Shown here: positions 1 through 12,380 of the stretch, piece after piece
How positions within the stretch are numbered: position 1 is the first letter of the stretch
Layout of the letters: each line of letters opens with the position of its first letter
Origin: Larus michahellis
Lineage: Eukaryota > Chordata > Aves > Charadriiformes > Laridae
DNA: 64,000 nt
Assembly: GCF_964199755.1 (NCBI RefSeq)
Contig: NC_133903.1
Coordinates: 6,899,001 to 6,963,000 of the forward strand
Direction of reading: 5' to 3'
The notes under the pieces: generated by a model
Seen by the model: the letters and a program-made list of their open reading frames with translations, nothing else
What the model was told of the DNA's origin: nothing
Databases searched by the model: none
Program-made: the position numbers and the translations under genes

Positions 1-164
1 CCCCCCTGCCTGCTGCATTGGGGGCAGTGCGCTCGATATCCCTTCCCCACCCCGTGGATGTCCCCCGACGACGCGCGGGGCTTAGGGACAGAGCCCTTCT
101 TTGGGCACCTACATGGGCTCCAGGCACTGAAAATGTAGGGACTCCCTGGCAGCAGTCGCGGCCA

Positions 165-392
165 CCCCATCCCTCTGTCACCCACCCAGGGCTGAGGCCA
201 CCACAGCCACCCCATGCCTATGTCACCCACCTGTGGCCGGGGCCACTTGTAGTCGCCCTGTCCCTTTGCCACCCACCCAGGGCTGGGGCCACTGCAGCCA
301 CCCTGTCCCTCCGCCACCTGCCCCCTGCCACAGCCGCTCGCTGCCATCCCCTCCCTCTGCCACCTACCTGGGGCTGTGGCCACCCGCTGTCG
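165..392. repeat. Five-unit minisatellite, about 45 bp per unit, overlapping the CHTF18 exon 20 donor
   Basis: Imperfect units begin near 165, 210, 256, 301 and 344. Each contains a CCCTnTGYCACCCACC-like core followed by a GGGCTGRGGCCAC-like core. The fifth unit covers the end of the CHTF18 exon at 368-425 and its GTAGGT donor. The other four lie in the downstream intron. Confidence 0.75.
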
Positions 393-3300
393 CCGAAGCG
401 GCCGCCCGAAGAAGTCGGTCTCAGGCTGCGAAAAGCAAAAAGCAGGAGGTGAGTGGGGCTCTGCCAGCGCCTGCATTTACGGCCCCGGCCCCCTTCAAGC
501 AGTCAGCGCAGGAGGGAGCCGCCGAGCGGGAGCCGGATGCAAATCCTGCAGAAAGGGCCAGCGGCCTCGGGAAGATGCAAACAGCATTCAAAATCGGGTG
601 GGAAAGACAAACTTTAAGGCTTATCGTGCTAAAAAAAGCAGGGTTTTATGGACAGTCAAGGTCTCAAAGCTGAGCCCGTGGAGAGGGGTGGTGGCAGGGG
701 ACCTCCTCTTGCTCCTCTTGGCTGCTACTGGGATGCCCGGGGTGGAACCACCCTGGCTCACCCACTGATGTCCCCACAGCCCCCCCAACCTGTGTGTGTG
801 CCTCCCCACCCCACGAGCAGCTCTCCCTCCGACCTCCCAGCTTCCACTAAGCCAAAATTCGGCTATTTGAGCCCAAACATCCACATCTCTTTCCTTCCCC
901 ACCCCTGAAGGCTTTGCGGGGCGCGTCCGTAATTGCCACCCAGGTCTAACTCATCCCCATGCTACAAACCCAGCGAGGCATTTACGGGACGCGTGGTGCC
1001 GAACTAGCCTATTAAAAGAAACTGTACTAAAAATAAATAAATACCAATGGAGACAGGCAGTCTCCAGCAGCCAAGGTACACGCTGGTAGGAAATTAGGTA
1101 GAAATTGCAGGCCCCTCACCTTGTCCTCCACCGCCGCTCGCCGGACGATGTGCTCCAGGCGCTGCTGGTGGTTGAGGGGCACGGCCGGCCCCACGTCCGC
1201 TCGCTCCCCAGCCTCACCAAGGCCGTTCCCAGGCTCCTGCGGGGAGAAGAGCCCTGAGTGAGGGCCTGGAGGTTTGAGCAGCCCCCTCTATTTGCTGCCA
1301 GGTTTGATTACAATATCCAAACGACCTGGTATGTACTTTTCCGTCCTTTCCTGTCCTGCAGCAGCACATGGGATTAGCCCTGGCAGCACTTCGGGCACAT
1401 CGTGTTTACAGTCCCTTTTTCCCTGGGACTTCACGGTTGGCACCGTGTAAACAAGAAGCCTTCAGAGATGTTTTTGCAGCATCTCTTTGCCTCATGCATC
1501 CCCCAAGAAAGCCCTTCTGCTGCAAGAAGGAGCGCTCTGGGATCAATTATCCCCGTGGCACCAGGGCAGCGCCAGCACCAGCTACACCTGAACCATTTCT
1601 CAGTCTTTTCTGCCCGTTTCCACCTTCTCCTCCTTTCTGTCAACTGCTCCACAGAGATTTCGTCAGTGGGCAGAGTAACTTTGCTCCTCCTGGGGGCTTT
1701 GGGACCTTTGGGAGGATCAAAGTGAAGCAGGGAGGGAACATGCAGGCAAGAGGGCAGGCAAGAGGGCAGGTCAGCTCCCCCATGGACACGCACAAATCGC
1801 AGCCAGCACATCTCATCACAACCCTCATTAAAGAGTTGAAGGGTTTAAAGCTTTAACTCACAGCGAGCATTTCTTTCCAGAATTCCTGCAAAAAGATGAG
1901 CCCTTCAGGCTCGTCGCCCCAGCGCGGATGTGCTGCCCGAAGGCAGATGCGCAGGCAGCCGGCTGCGGCTCAGGGGGGTTAATCCTGGATTTCCATTTGC
2001 AGAGCAAAAGCCACCGGCTGCTTTGGGAACACCAGGTCCCCACACCAGCCCTAAAGACTTTATCCCCATTGACAGAACCACCCCCCCTCTCCCCGAAACC
2101 ACAGGACACCGCGAGCCCTCCCTACCTCGCCCAGGTTTCGCGCCTGCAGCAAAGCCTCCGTCCTCCTCATCTTCTCCAGCTCGATCTCCCTGGCGATGAG
2201 CTGCTTGGCCTGGTAGGTCAGCTGCCTGCGAGCCGGCAGGTCCGGGAACCGGCAGACGTCTTCCACGTTCCTGCATCGCCGAGCAGGGGAGAAGAGAAAA
2301 TACACCCATACTGAAAATAAATCAACACTGAAAATAAAAAAGCGTTACGCAAACTGTAGCCTGATTCAGGCACAGGGAGATCCACCAGATTCCCAACCCC
2401 GTCCCCTCCAGCTTCTCGGTATGATCCTGGCCATGGTGCCTCAGTTTCCCCATCGCTGCCCTCTCTGAGTTCTGCGTGGGCAGCACTAGAAGATGCCCAG
2501 CAAGCGGCGCCGGCTGTGCGGAGCCAGGTTGCTGCAGGGCATCCCAGCTGAATGGGAACTCAGGAGGGATTATGTGCTGTTTAATCTTGGTTTTAATGCA
2601 AGGAGAGGAAACTGCAGGCGGGTCTGTGCCCAACAGATTGCCCTGGAAAAGCCACAGTCACATCACAGCTCGGGCACGAGCAGCACCACGGCCCTTCGCG
2701 TGAGCCTCGAGGTGCCTGCGGGAGCCGTTTAATTGAGATACGGCCATGAACAGTAATTTTGGCTAATCAGAGCAGTTTCGTTCTTAACGAGGTTGGTGCA
2801 CCAGATCTGGAGTCAGGCCTGTTCCAGTCCAGCGAAAGCCCAGGCGCAGCCCCAGCACCGAGGAGCCAGCGGGGCCAGTTCCTCCGCCAGCTGTAAATAT
2901 GTCACGCTTTACTCACATTCAATATTATTCCCCTTAAAGTAAAGGCAGCAAAGTCCTCTGTCAGATGGCTTTGCAGTCATTTAGAAATTAACGGTCAAAC
3001 GTATGATTTAAAAAGTTTTAAAGAGAAAGCACAAGTTTTGCTGTCGACAGCAGCTTTGTTTGCCACAGAGATACTGGGATGCAACTGAGAGGTGGCACCG
3101 GGACATGACACCCCCATGGTCCCCGCCATCACTGAGCATGGCCAGGAAACAGGCTCAGAGTTCGCAAAAACAGAGGAGCAAAGCAACTGCTTGCGCCATG
3201 TGGTTCCCAATGTCCCATGCTTTCCCCGTGGCCACGTTTCAGCGGCACAGCACGGCGTGGGGAGGGCAGGGGAGGATGGCTCCCTACTGCCCCTGCAGCT

Positions 3301-6300
3301 CCCGCGGGCCTTTCCAAGGGGAAAAAAAAAAAATAAATAATAAAGCGCTTCACTGTAATTAGATACAGCTGCTTGATTTAACAGCGGCTAATTTTTGTAA
3401 TTAACTTTGCACCAGGAAGACATTAGCGTTGCTCCTAGCTGTGGTCGGGTCTGTATTACTTCACTGAAGCCTCGGGAGCGTTTACGGCTCTGTATATACT
3501 TAGAGCACAGCGAGACTCAAGTCTAGCAACAGCCGGCTCTTAATATACAAATTAACCGCGGCTACAGTGACCTCCTGTGTGCAACGTGCCCGGCTGGACC
3601 TGCTCTCCCCTGCTGCCACAAGGCTCCAGCAGCTTCGCTCCCTCCTCTCTTGGCTCTGGTAACAGCTAAAGGCAGCTGCTTCCTTTCCTTTAATCCCATT
3701 AAAGCAAAGCCACCCCCGCTTTGGGCTCCTGGGCTCCTTCTTTAAAAAAAAAAAAAACAAAACAGAAGGTAAAAAAGCAGATAATCCCTGCAGAGCCATC
3801 ATCGGAGAAAGTGGTCTCCCTGAAGCCATCCTGGCACCGGGCAGCTTGCACCAACCCAGCCGCCACCATCAGAGAGTCATAGCATCACAGAATGGTTCGG
3901 GTTGGAAGGGACCTTAAAGATCATCTAGTTCCAACCCCCCTGCCCTGGGCAGGGACACCTCCCCCTAGACCAGGTTGCTCCAAGCCCCGTCCAGCCTGGT
4001 CTTGAGAGGGTTGCAGCCTCTGGCTGCAAGAAACCTACTCAACGCCACGATGCCTTCAGGCTCAAACTCCTTCCTGAGCTCTCTGCTGTTATTTCGGACC
4101 CCTACGCCTTCTCCCCACCCTCGGGACTTACGGGTCAAGCTTGTAGACGTACTGGCCCTCGGGCAGGCGCTCCTGGTGGTAGGTGAGGTTGTAGGCCAGC
4201 ATGGTGCTGATGAGGTCTGCCAGCTGCTGCTTCTCCTTCAGGCTGTAGAGCTGGGTGTTCACCTGGGGAGGAGAGCGGAGCCCAGCAAGGGGAGGGCATC
4301 ACTAATCCACAATAAATTCTAAACATAAAAATAACCTGAAGCACAGGGTTTGTCTCTATATGAGAAAGGACAGTTAATACCCCTGCGGTTCAGACCAAGT
4401 TTAGTTTCCTGTTAGGAACACACAAACTTCACAGAGCACAGTCCCCTCCAATGGCCCGAAGGGTAAATGCACCCAACATAACCCATGTGCAGGTGAACCA
4501 GCCGCTGAAAGGGGACTGCAACAGCCCCCCAAGCCCCTGCTCAGGCCAAGCCCACCCCCTGGTGCAGTGGTCCAGGAGGTGCAGGACACCCCCGCACACA
4601 CCCAAAAGTCAGCTACCTCAGAGCCTTGTCCCCAGCTTCCCTCCGGCTTTTGCATCAGCTGCAACATCAAACCCACTCCGAATTTGGGACAGAGGTCCAG
4701 GATAGCTCAGCCTGGGTGATGCAGCACAGGGGACGTGTGCCATCCCTCACAGGGGGTTTGCAGAGGGGACACGTCACCCAGGCAGGATAGAGGGCCAGTG
4801 GGCACTCACCGGTCGGAGTTTCGGGGCAATGATGTCCAGCAGCAGACAGAGCACCTCCAAGATGAGAGACTGCTGCCCGGCGCGGCTGCGGGCGCTGGGC
4901 GTTATCCCCGACACCATGGACACAACGACATTCTGCATGTGGTTCAGCTTGGCCAGGGCCTGAGTGGAGAGGGCAGGGACGGCTCAGCCACGGCGGCAAC
5001 CGCAGACGTCCCCACGGGTGACAGAGCTGGAGCCACGCTGCTGTGGTGCCCTCCCCAGGTACTTGCCTCGTGCTGGCTGCTGGGATAAGCGAGCCGGGGG
5101 ATGCTGGTGGCCGCAAAGAGCAAGTGGAAAGCCACGGGCAGGAAGGGCAGGTACCACATCAGCTGGAAGCTCTGCCCATGCAGGACAGCCCGGCTCAGCA
5201 GGTCCGAGAAGCCCAGCCACTCCAGGGCCAAGCACACCGAGCTGAAACTGGAGTCCCGCAGCTTCATGTTCAGGAAATTTTCGTACAGACCCTGGAATTG
5301 GATGCAGGATTAGAGATGGCTCGAGGCCGGGGAGACGGTCCCGTCAGAGCACACGACTGGGATTCTGAGCATCCCACTGAGCCCAGCTCCAGCACAACAC
5401 CCCAACGCTCCAACCAAAACGAGCACAATCCTACTGCAGGGACGGATTTCCCAAGACACCCCCCTTCAGCCACGACCCCCCAGATCAGAAGCCCCCCTTC
5501 CTCCAGAGAGCACAGCAGAGGAAGGAGCCCGGCTCTAGCCCCACCGAGCTGCTCTACCTGGGCAAGCTTCTCCTGTTCCCCCGAGGAGACGGCAAGGTGC
5601 AGGATGTGGTGGAAGCGGTGGGAGGACGCGTTGAAGCCAGCTGTCCCCCTGAGGTGTGACAGGTCCTCATCGCCCGCCAGGAGCTGGGCTGGCAAAGCGG
5701 GGTCCATTCCTATCCTGTGCCTGGGGGGAACGCAAAGGAAAGAGCTCAGGGTGCCCTGGCGCTGAACAGACCACCAAGGAGTACTTGGACCCTTGCAAAC
5801 TGGACTGAAGGCAATACTGATGCCAACTTATTGGGCACTAAAGAGAGCGGCCAAAGAGCATCTGGACACACAAATCTGCTGATGAAGCCAGGTCTGCTGC
5901 AGGGCAGACCAGCTCTCCAGGACCTTTCAGGTTTTTCCACTGCAGGTCACAGAATCATAGGATTGTTTTGGTTGGAAGAGACCTCTAAGATCATCAAGTC
6001 TGACCGTTAACCTAACACTGCCAACTCGACACTAAACCATGTCCCTCAGCACTACAGCTACATGTCATTTAAATACCTCCACGGATGGCAACTCAACTGC
6101 TTCCCTGGGCAGCCTGTTCCAATGCTTGACAACCCTCTCGGTGAAATTTTTTTTCCTAATACCCAATCTAAACATCTGCTGGTGCAACTTGAGGCCATTG
6201 TCCTATCGCTTGTTACTTGGGAGAAGAGACCAACCCCCACCTCTCTACAACCCTCTTCCAGGCAGTTGTAGAGAGCGAGGTCTCCCCTCAGCCTCCTTTT

Positions 6301-9300
6301 CTCCAGGCTGAACAACTCCAGCTCCCTCAGCCGCTCCTCGTAAGACTTGTGCTCCAGACCTCTCACCAGTTTTGCTGCCCTTCTCTGAACACACGGTCTT
6401 GCAGGCAGGGCAGGGGGTGCCACAAGCGGGTCCCATGCAGGCAGAACCTAACAAATCCCCCCCTTTTACCTTTGGACCTTTGGGAGCTGGAAAATCTCTT
6501 GCCAGATGGAGAAAAGCCCCTTGTTTTGGTCCTTCAAGCCAATCTTCATCGTCTGCACCATCTGCACGCTCAGCTCCTTCTGGCCTCGGCCATGCAAGAA
6601 CTGCAACACAAGCGAGGGCTGGGGGGGACGGGCACCGCGGGGAGGGAGGGGATGCCCGCGACAGCCAGCTGGAAAGCCAGAGACAGAGGCACCTCTCGCT
6701 CTCCCTTGTGTTGTCCATTAAAAATAACACAGGGAACAGGCTGGACATTTTAGGGATCTGCCTGGGACAGTTTTTTTCCCTCCATCCCCATCCGAGCCCA
6801 GCTCAAGTCAAGAGGCGCAGCAAGCCCCTGTCCCCCAGAGACCCCCGCAGTGACACCAGTACCTGCAGGGTGTTTATGCAGGAGCGGATGTCGTTCTCCG
6901 TCTTCTCGCACAGCGCCAGCAGCGCGCCCGTGTCCGCCCGCATGCCCTGCCGCAGCGCGATCTGCAGGAGAGGGGGGTCAGCAGGGAGGGCCCGTCGGCT
7001 GGCGGGGGGGGGATGAGAGGAGCCCTCGGCCCCGCCGCACCTCGCAGAGCCGCTGGGCCAGTCGGGACGGCGCCGTCTGAGGGAAGTTCAGCAGGAACGA
7101 TTGCTGCCGCAGCGGCCGGAGGGCAGGGACGTACCTGGCAAAGGGAAGCACAGGGGTCTCTGAGCGACCCTAGCAGAGGAAGAAATCCAGCCATTAATGC
7201 TCCGCTCAAAGAGAGACGGGTTATTCAGCAGCCACCTGTACACCACTGCAGGCCTGGGCACGCACAAACACAAATGTACTCTCACACCTAGCCACAATCA
7301 CCCCAGCAGGTACAAAACCGGGGGGTGTTCAGGAAAGCTGAGCATGTTGCAGTTTTACTTTTCATAATTCACTTCTAAGCCATGGGTCTGATGGCAAATC
7401 TTTGACTGGAGGTGACAGCAGTCGCCTCCTCGCTTGGGACAGGGGTCTCGGCTCTCCATCCCTCCCCGGACACGCAGGCGATACTAACTGGTCGTTGCAG
7501 ATGCAGATGATGGGCCTGAGCAGCAGTCCGCCCTCACGCCGCCTCCTCCGGCCCATGCCGGCCGCTGCCTCGCCCTCCGCATCCTTACGGTGGATGATGT
7601 TTAGCAGCACGTTGATAGATGCCTTGGGAAAAAAAAAATAATAAAAATCAAGCACTGAAGGGATAAATTCTTGCTGTTCAGAGGCAAGAAACCGCTCCTG
7701 AAATGGATGCGCTGCCAAGAGGGCAATAATTAAGCAGTTAATGCAAAAGGTGGCCAGATCCAGGCTGGGCTTACTGCGGGCGCGCCGTCTATCTCATCGA
7801 TGATCAGGCAGTTGGGCTTCTCGTTGGCACCCAGCACGGACTTCATCTGAGTGGCAGCTTCGATGCGGGTTTTGAAAACCTCGGGGCTGCGGTCATCACT
7901 GCAAGACGAGTCGGTGCCAGGCTGCTGTGGCACAGCATCTCCTCTGGCACGCCACCACCTCCACACGCCACCACCTCTGGCTGCTTCTGGGGCAGGGCAG
8001 GGCTGGGCAGCCGGCGCAGACTCACCTGGCGTTCATCTCGACGGCATTGTACCCCGCGTGCCTGGCGATCACGTGGGCCAGCGTGGTCTTTCCCAAGCCG
8101 GGTGGGCCACAGAGCAGGGCTACCTGCGGCAGAGAGGTAACGTCAGCCCGGCAGGCAGCGAGGCAGGGCTTCCTCCAGCACCGGCTAAGGCCGCCACGCA
8201 AGGGGATGAGGCTCTGCGTCCTGCCAAGCGGTCTTGGGAGCTGCTGCACTGGTTTGTAGGCACATGGGAAGAAGGGAAAGTCACTGGAGAAAGGAATAGA
8301 AACTCTCAGAAGTGACAAAGTCATCCTGGCAGCATCTCTCATGCATACGTTTAAGCTTGCAGGGCAACAGATAGAAAAGGCTGAACAAAATCCCTCCCAG
8401 AATTACACTCCTGAGAAGCAATGCTGTTAGGTTTTGTTTCTCCTTTTTTATATCTTCTCACTGGACAGGTTGAAGCTGGTTAGTTGGCCTTGTTATGTTA
8501 TCTCTGCTCTCTTTACCATTTGAGCATCATCGCTCTTTGCTGGATGCAGAAATTCTTGCTCAATGGCATGTCACGTCTGCCCCTAACAAAAAAAAGTCAA
8601 GACCAACCTCTGCTAAAAACGGTGCGACTTTCCTCAACCAGCCCGTTTAATTTGGCTGCAGAAGGTCTGTTCCTCTCCCCTTATTATCACATTACCCAAG
8701 CCAAAACAGAAGGAGAAATGATAAAACCCCACATTCTCTAAAGAGAATCAAGGAATCCAATTTTTCCTGGATCTGTACTGGAAGAGCCTGCTCCTCACTG
8801 TGGTGGTGGGATGAGGGGGATTGGAGAGAAGACCCACCACAGTGGCCTCCTGTCCTGCTCACCTTGTATTTGGGTCTCTTGTGCTGGTCCAGCTCAGCCT
8901 CCAGAATCTCCTCTGTGAGCTGCATCTTCGTTTTCCACTTATTCTGCTGTTCCTTGGGCTGGTTGAATGGAGGATGAGTCTCGGCGCTGGGCTTGGCCTT
9001 CTTCACAACCTTCTCCTTCCCAAACACCACAGTGTCCCAGAGCTTGAGCCACTTCAGAAGGCAGCGGTTTGTGTACTGCATGTGGGGCAAGAAAGCAAGG
9101 AAACCCCATCAAACCTTGGAAGGATCCGGCCAAGGAGAGAGGTAGCCCTCTCCTTCATGGCTTAAAAACCACCGTGGCAGCAGAGGAAGGAACCGAGCCC
9201 GGGGAGGCAACGCAGAGAGCTGTCTGCCCAGACAGACCTCGAGCGTGCAGCACATCAGCCCCCGCCATGGAAGAGGCTGCCCAGGTTTCCACCTGGCATC

Positions 9301-11516
9301 TCCCCACGACAGCATGGGAATGCTGCTTCCCTTCCTAACTCAGCCACCATCCATCCCGCAGCACAACCGAGGACAAGTCACATTGGCCCCATCCCTGCTG
9401 TCCCTCATCTGTCTCGGCTCAACGCAGCGCTTCTCAGCCTCTTCCATAATTTCCAATTCCCTACAAAACTTCCAATATTCCAAAATAGGCAACAATTCCT
9501 GGCTAAAGTTCACCTGATAGTTTTTGTCTTATTTTGGTCATCTTTCACGGTCTTTCTTGTTGGAAGGTCCACAGCCTACAGCTGAGAAACCCCCACCCTG
9601 AGCCCTCAGCAGCAGGACTGCCCCTGGGCAGGGCTGGCACGGACACAGCCCACCAGCCGGTGCTTCCGAAAGCCCCATAATCAAAGACAGCACCATAAAA
9701 CCTTGATCCCACAGCATTAAGGAAGAGTTATGGAAGCGGCAAACCCACCTGAACCCCAAGCCCCCACTTATCCTAGCACCTCACATCATCACTGAGCAGC
9801 TCCATGTAGCGCCGGGGAGTGAACTTGTCCACCCAGAGGCAATGCGACGCAGAATCCTCCTCGTCTGCCGGCTCCGCTTCCCCGCTGGGCTCCGGGCTCT
9901 CGGTGCTGGTGTCGCTCTCGAGGCAACTGCAAGAAAGAACTAACTTGCCCTAAACCACCCAGGGATTCAGGGCAGGGCTGGGAATTACATCCGGACTTGC
10001 CAAGCTGGGGATGCTGAGGGCATAAGAGGCTCCTCTGCTCACAAGTCCCAAAACCCGGACCCCACCAAAGCATCCTGGGAGCCGCATCTGACAACGCGGC
10101 AGGGATAGGACGGGATTTCAACTCATCTCACCTGTTTATTATCTCTGTCAGCTGCTGTGACGCCTCCAGAACACGTCTCCGACGCTTGAGCACAAAGAGG
10201 GCAAGAGGGGGGTCAGAGACACCCCACTAACCCAGAGCTGGGGGGGAACAGGGATTCGGGAGCCAACGTTGTGGCTATCCAGGGGTGACAGGGGAAGACA
10301 TGAAGGTCGGTACAAGACGTGATACCTCTTCATCTACTTGTTCCTTCAGGTAGGAGAAAGGCACCCCCAGCAAGTGGAGTGGCCTGCGTGCATTCCAGCC
10401 CAGGGAATCTGGGAGCTGTGAGGAGCAGAGGACACACACCAAGTTTGTACCGATGCTCAGCACAAACATTTCATGCTTCTTCAAAGGTTGTCTCCTGAAC
10501 TAGATGGAAGTCAACAGAGAAGCAAGAAGACTTCAGATCCCTCCTTACCTCCACCCCTGTCCTGGAGGGATCATCCCTCACGACCATGAAGACCCTGGTG
10601 CCCTCGGTGGATGTCACATTGATGTAGTCCTCCAGGATGGGTGGCCGCTTGAGGACCCGCTTCTTCTCAGAGGGCGGCGTGGTCTGCAGCGGCACCATGC
10701 CGCTCATCTCCAGGTGGTCCAAGCTGGAGAACACCAGGCTCCTTTAGCAGGGGCGAGGGAAAGAGCCCCTGAAACCCAACCTTCAGTGGGGTTCGAGGGC
10801 TCTCTCCCTCACCCCTGCTAGAAGTGGGGTTCAAGATGGACAACCTGGCAGTCTGCGGAGCAGAAGGTGCCTCTGGGCCAGCATCCCAGAGGCCATCAGG
10901 AGCCAACTCATCATCTGCACCAAAGTTGAGCTTCTTAACAGCTTCCAGGCGCTGTCGCTTCGGCTTCGGGGCTGCGTGAGACACCATGGCAGGAGGATGA
11001 AGGGGAGAACCATCGCTGATCAGCACCTGGCTGCTCCTCCAGCAGCACCCCGCACCGCCCGGGGTGGAAGAGGGGTCAGCAGCACCCGGGGACCCACCGG
11101 GGCTGCAGACTCGGCCTGGGCCAAACCTACTGTGGGCTGCGGGCGGTGACGGGGACGTGAGTGGGACGGAGCCCCGGTCCCTCTTCCTGGGGTTGGTGTC
11201 CCCGGGGGGGTCCCCGGCGGGGTCGGGCTCCTCCGGCGGCTGCCTGCTCCTCCGGAACTGGGAGATTTTGGGGCCAGCGGGTGAGAATGGGTCATCTGCA
11301 AGAGGCGTTGCACGAAGGCGCCGGTCACCGGAGGGGACCCACGGGTGGGACGCTGCCCAGCGCAAAGCCCGGTCCCGCCCCCTCGCTCCACCGCCGCCCC
11401 CCGCTCCCGGACACGGCACCCCAGCAGCTCCCACCTCCCAGCTGGGCCAGCACCTCCAGCTCGGCCGCGAACCGCTCGTAGAAGCCATCCTCGGGATCCT
11501 CCTCGGGATCCGCCAT
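368..11516 (-). CDS. CHTF18: Chromosome transmission fidelity protein 18 (CTF18-RFC clamp-loader large subunit), 3' end beyond window
   Basis: CHTF18 is the AAA+ large subunit of CTF18-RFC, which loads PCNA and acts with DNA polymerase epsilon in replication and sister-chromatid cohesion. Twenty exons in transcript order: 11516-11435, 11295-10845, 10723-10549, 10415-10326, 10184-10132, 9926-9785, 9075-8863, 8123-8026, 7898-7775, 7622-7489, 7134-7041, 6961-6863, 6600-6470, 5720-5558, 5291-5067, 4959-4810, 4262-4132, 2270-2126, 1236-1120, 425-368. All junctions keep frame, giving about 958 codons. Visible motifs are the N-terminal [28 protein letters not shown], Walker [10 protein letters not shown], Walker [31 protein letters not shown] and, near the end, DFFGR. 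These follow human CHTF18 residue by residue. The last 30-40 residues, including the Ctf8/Dcc1-binding tail, lie left of the window or in an exon not recognised. The exon 2 donor (GTTGTC) is weak and was chosen for frame; a stronger GTGAGG site further on (exon end 10813) breaks it. Intron 15 is GC-AG. Confidence 0.95.
3876..4003 (-). mobile_element. CR1 non-LTR retrotransposon, 3' fragment
   Basis: The segment starts with the reverse complement of the CR1 3' end (TCATAGCATCACAGAATGG), followed by the usual GGTTGGAAGGGACCTTAAAG stretch. It is 5'-truncated and sits in the CHTF18 intron between exons 17 and 18, about 130 bp from exon 17. Confidence 0.9.
5949..6395 (-). mobile_element. CR1 non-LTR retrotransposon, older 3' fragment
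   Basis: The reverse complement of a CR1 3' end begins at ACAGAATCATAGGATTG and continues through the GGGCAGCCTGTTCCAATGC region to the C-terminal RT-domain coding end. It is more diverged than the copies near 53-55 kb. It lies in the CHTF18 intron between exons 13 and 14, about 75 bp from exon 13. Confidence 0.9.
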
Positions 11517-12380
11517 GACCCGCACCGCTCCCGCCCGCGCCGCGCTTCCGGCCGCCGCGCCGCCGCTGATTGGACGCGGGACGCCGGACGGCGGCGGCGA
11601 CGGCGCTGATTGGACGCGACGCGCAGCTGGACGCGGCGGCGGCGGCGCTGATTGGACGCGACGCGCGGCGCGGGCCCGGTGCCGCCGGTTGGTACGTTGT
11701 AGCCATTCGCCCGCCCCGCCCGGCCCGGCCCGGCCCGGGGACGGCGCTGCAGGTCGGCCCAGGACCGGGGGAGGCGGGACGGGGGTCGGGGTTGGGTCGG
11801 TGCCGTCCCCTCCTCCGTACGGGTCCCCTCCGCCGTGCGTGTCTCCTACGGGGCGCCACGGCGTGCGGTCCCGGCCGGAGCCACCGCGATCGCGACCCGG
11901 CCCTGGTTGGCAGCGGGAAGGGCGGCGGGACCGGGGCTGGGGGGCAAGTGGGAGCAGGGGAGGCCGAGCCCCGCCGGCGGGCTGGATCGGCTCATCACCG
12001 TGCGGCTGCCGGGCCTCCACGCGTGACATCGGGACGGGGATGGGGCCTCCACGGGTGACACCGGGACAACGGGCGGGCTTCAGGACCCGTACGGTGTGAC
12101 ACTGGCACGGCTGTGACTGTAGCGCACCGGTACCGCTGCGGGACTGCACAGTGTGACACCGGTATCGGTGTGGCCCAGGGACCCGTGCGGTGACACTGGT
12201 CCGACTCCAGTGCAGGTGGGGGTACCCCAGCCCCGGGCCCCGCTCCCTGCCCGCTCTCGCTGGGTCCCTTCGCTCCCCGGGGTGCTGCGCCCGTCCCTGG
12301 GGGTGCCCAGGCTGCAGCTGGGGACTCTTCCCACCCCGCTCACCCCGATCCCCCCTCACGCTCCCCGCAGAGCGCTGGCC
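11517..12380. promoter_or_regulatory. CpG-rich bidirectional promoter between CHTF18 and RPUSD1
   Basis: The 864 bases between the two divergent start codons are very GC- and CpG-rich, and the richness continues into both first exons. A CTTCCGG (ETS/GABP-type, reverse CCGGAAG) lies at 11545-11551, about 30 bases upstream of the CHTF18 ATG. The CHTF18 start itself sits in ATGGCGG, a YY1-like word. No TATA box was seen. The head-to-head arrangement implies shared regulation, but transcription starts cannot be placed from sequence. Confidence 0.75.
11561..11662. promoter_or_regulatory. Triple inverted CCAAT-box array (NF-Y type)
   Basis: The word GCTGATTGGACGCG occurs three times, with ATTGG at 11569-11573, 11609-11613 and 11651-11655. 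Spacings are 40 and 42 bases, close to four helical turns. ATTGG is the reverse of the CCAAT box bound by NF-Y. The array lies 50-140 bases upstream of the CHTF18 ATG. Confidence 0.7.

Noticed and set aside
1-160. Search for the last CHTF18 exon near the left edge
   Set aside because: A CAG acceptor lies near position 17, but too little sequence follows to recognise the expected tail, so no exon is called.
1741-1775. Short tandem repeat GGCAAGAGGGCA
   Set aside because: Only about two and a half copies of an 11-base unit are present, which is too small to matter.
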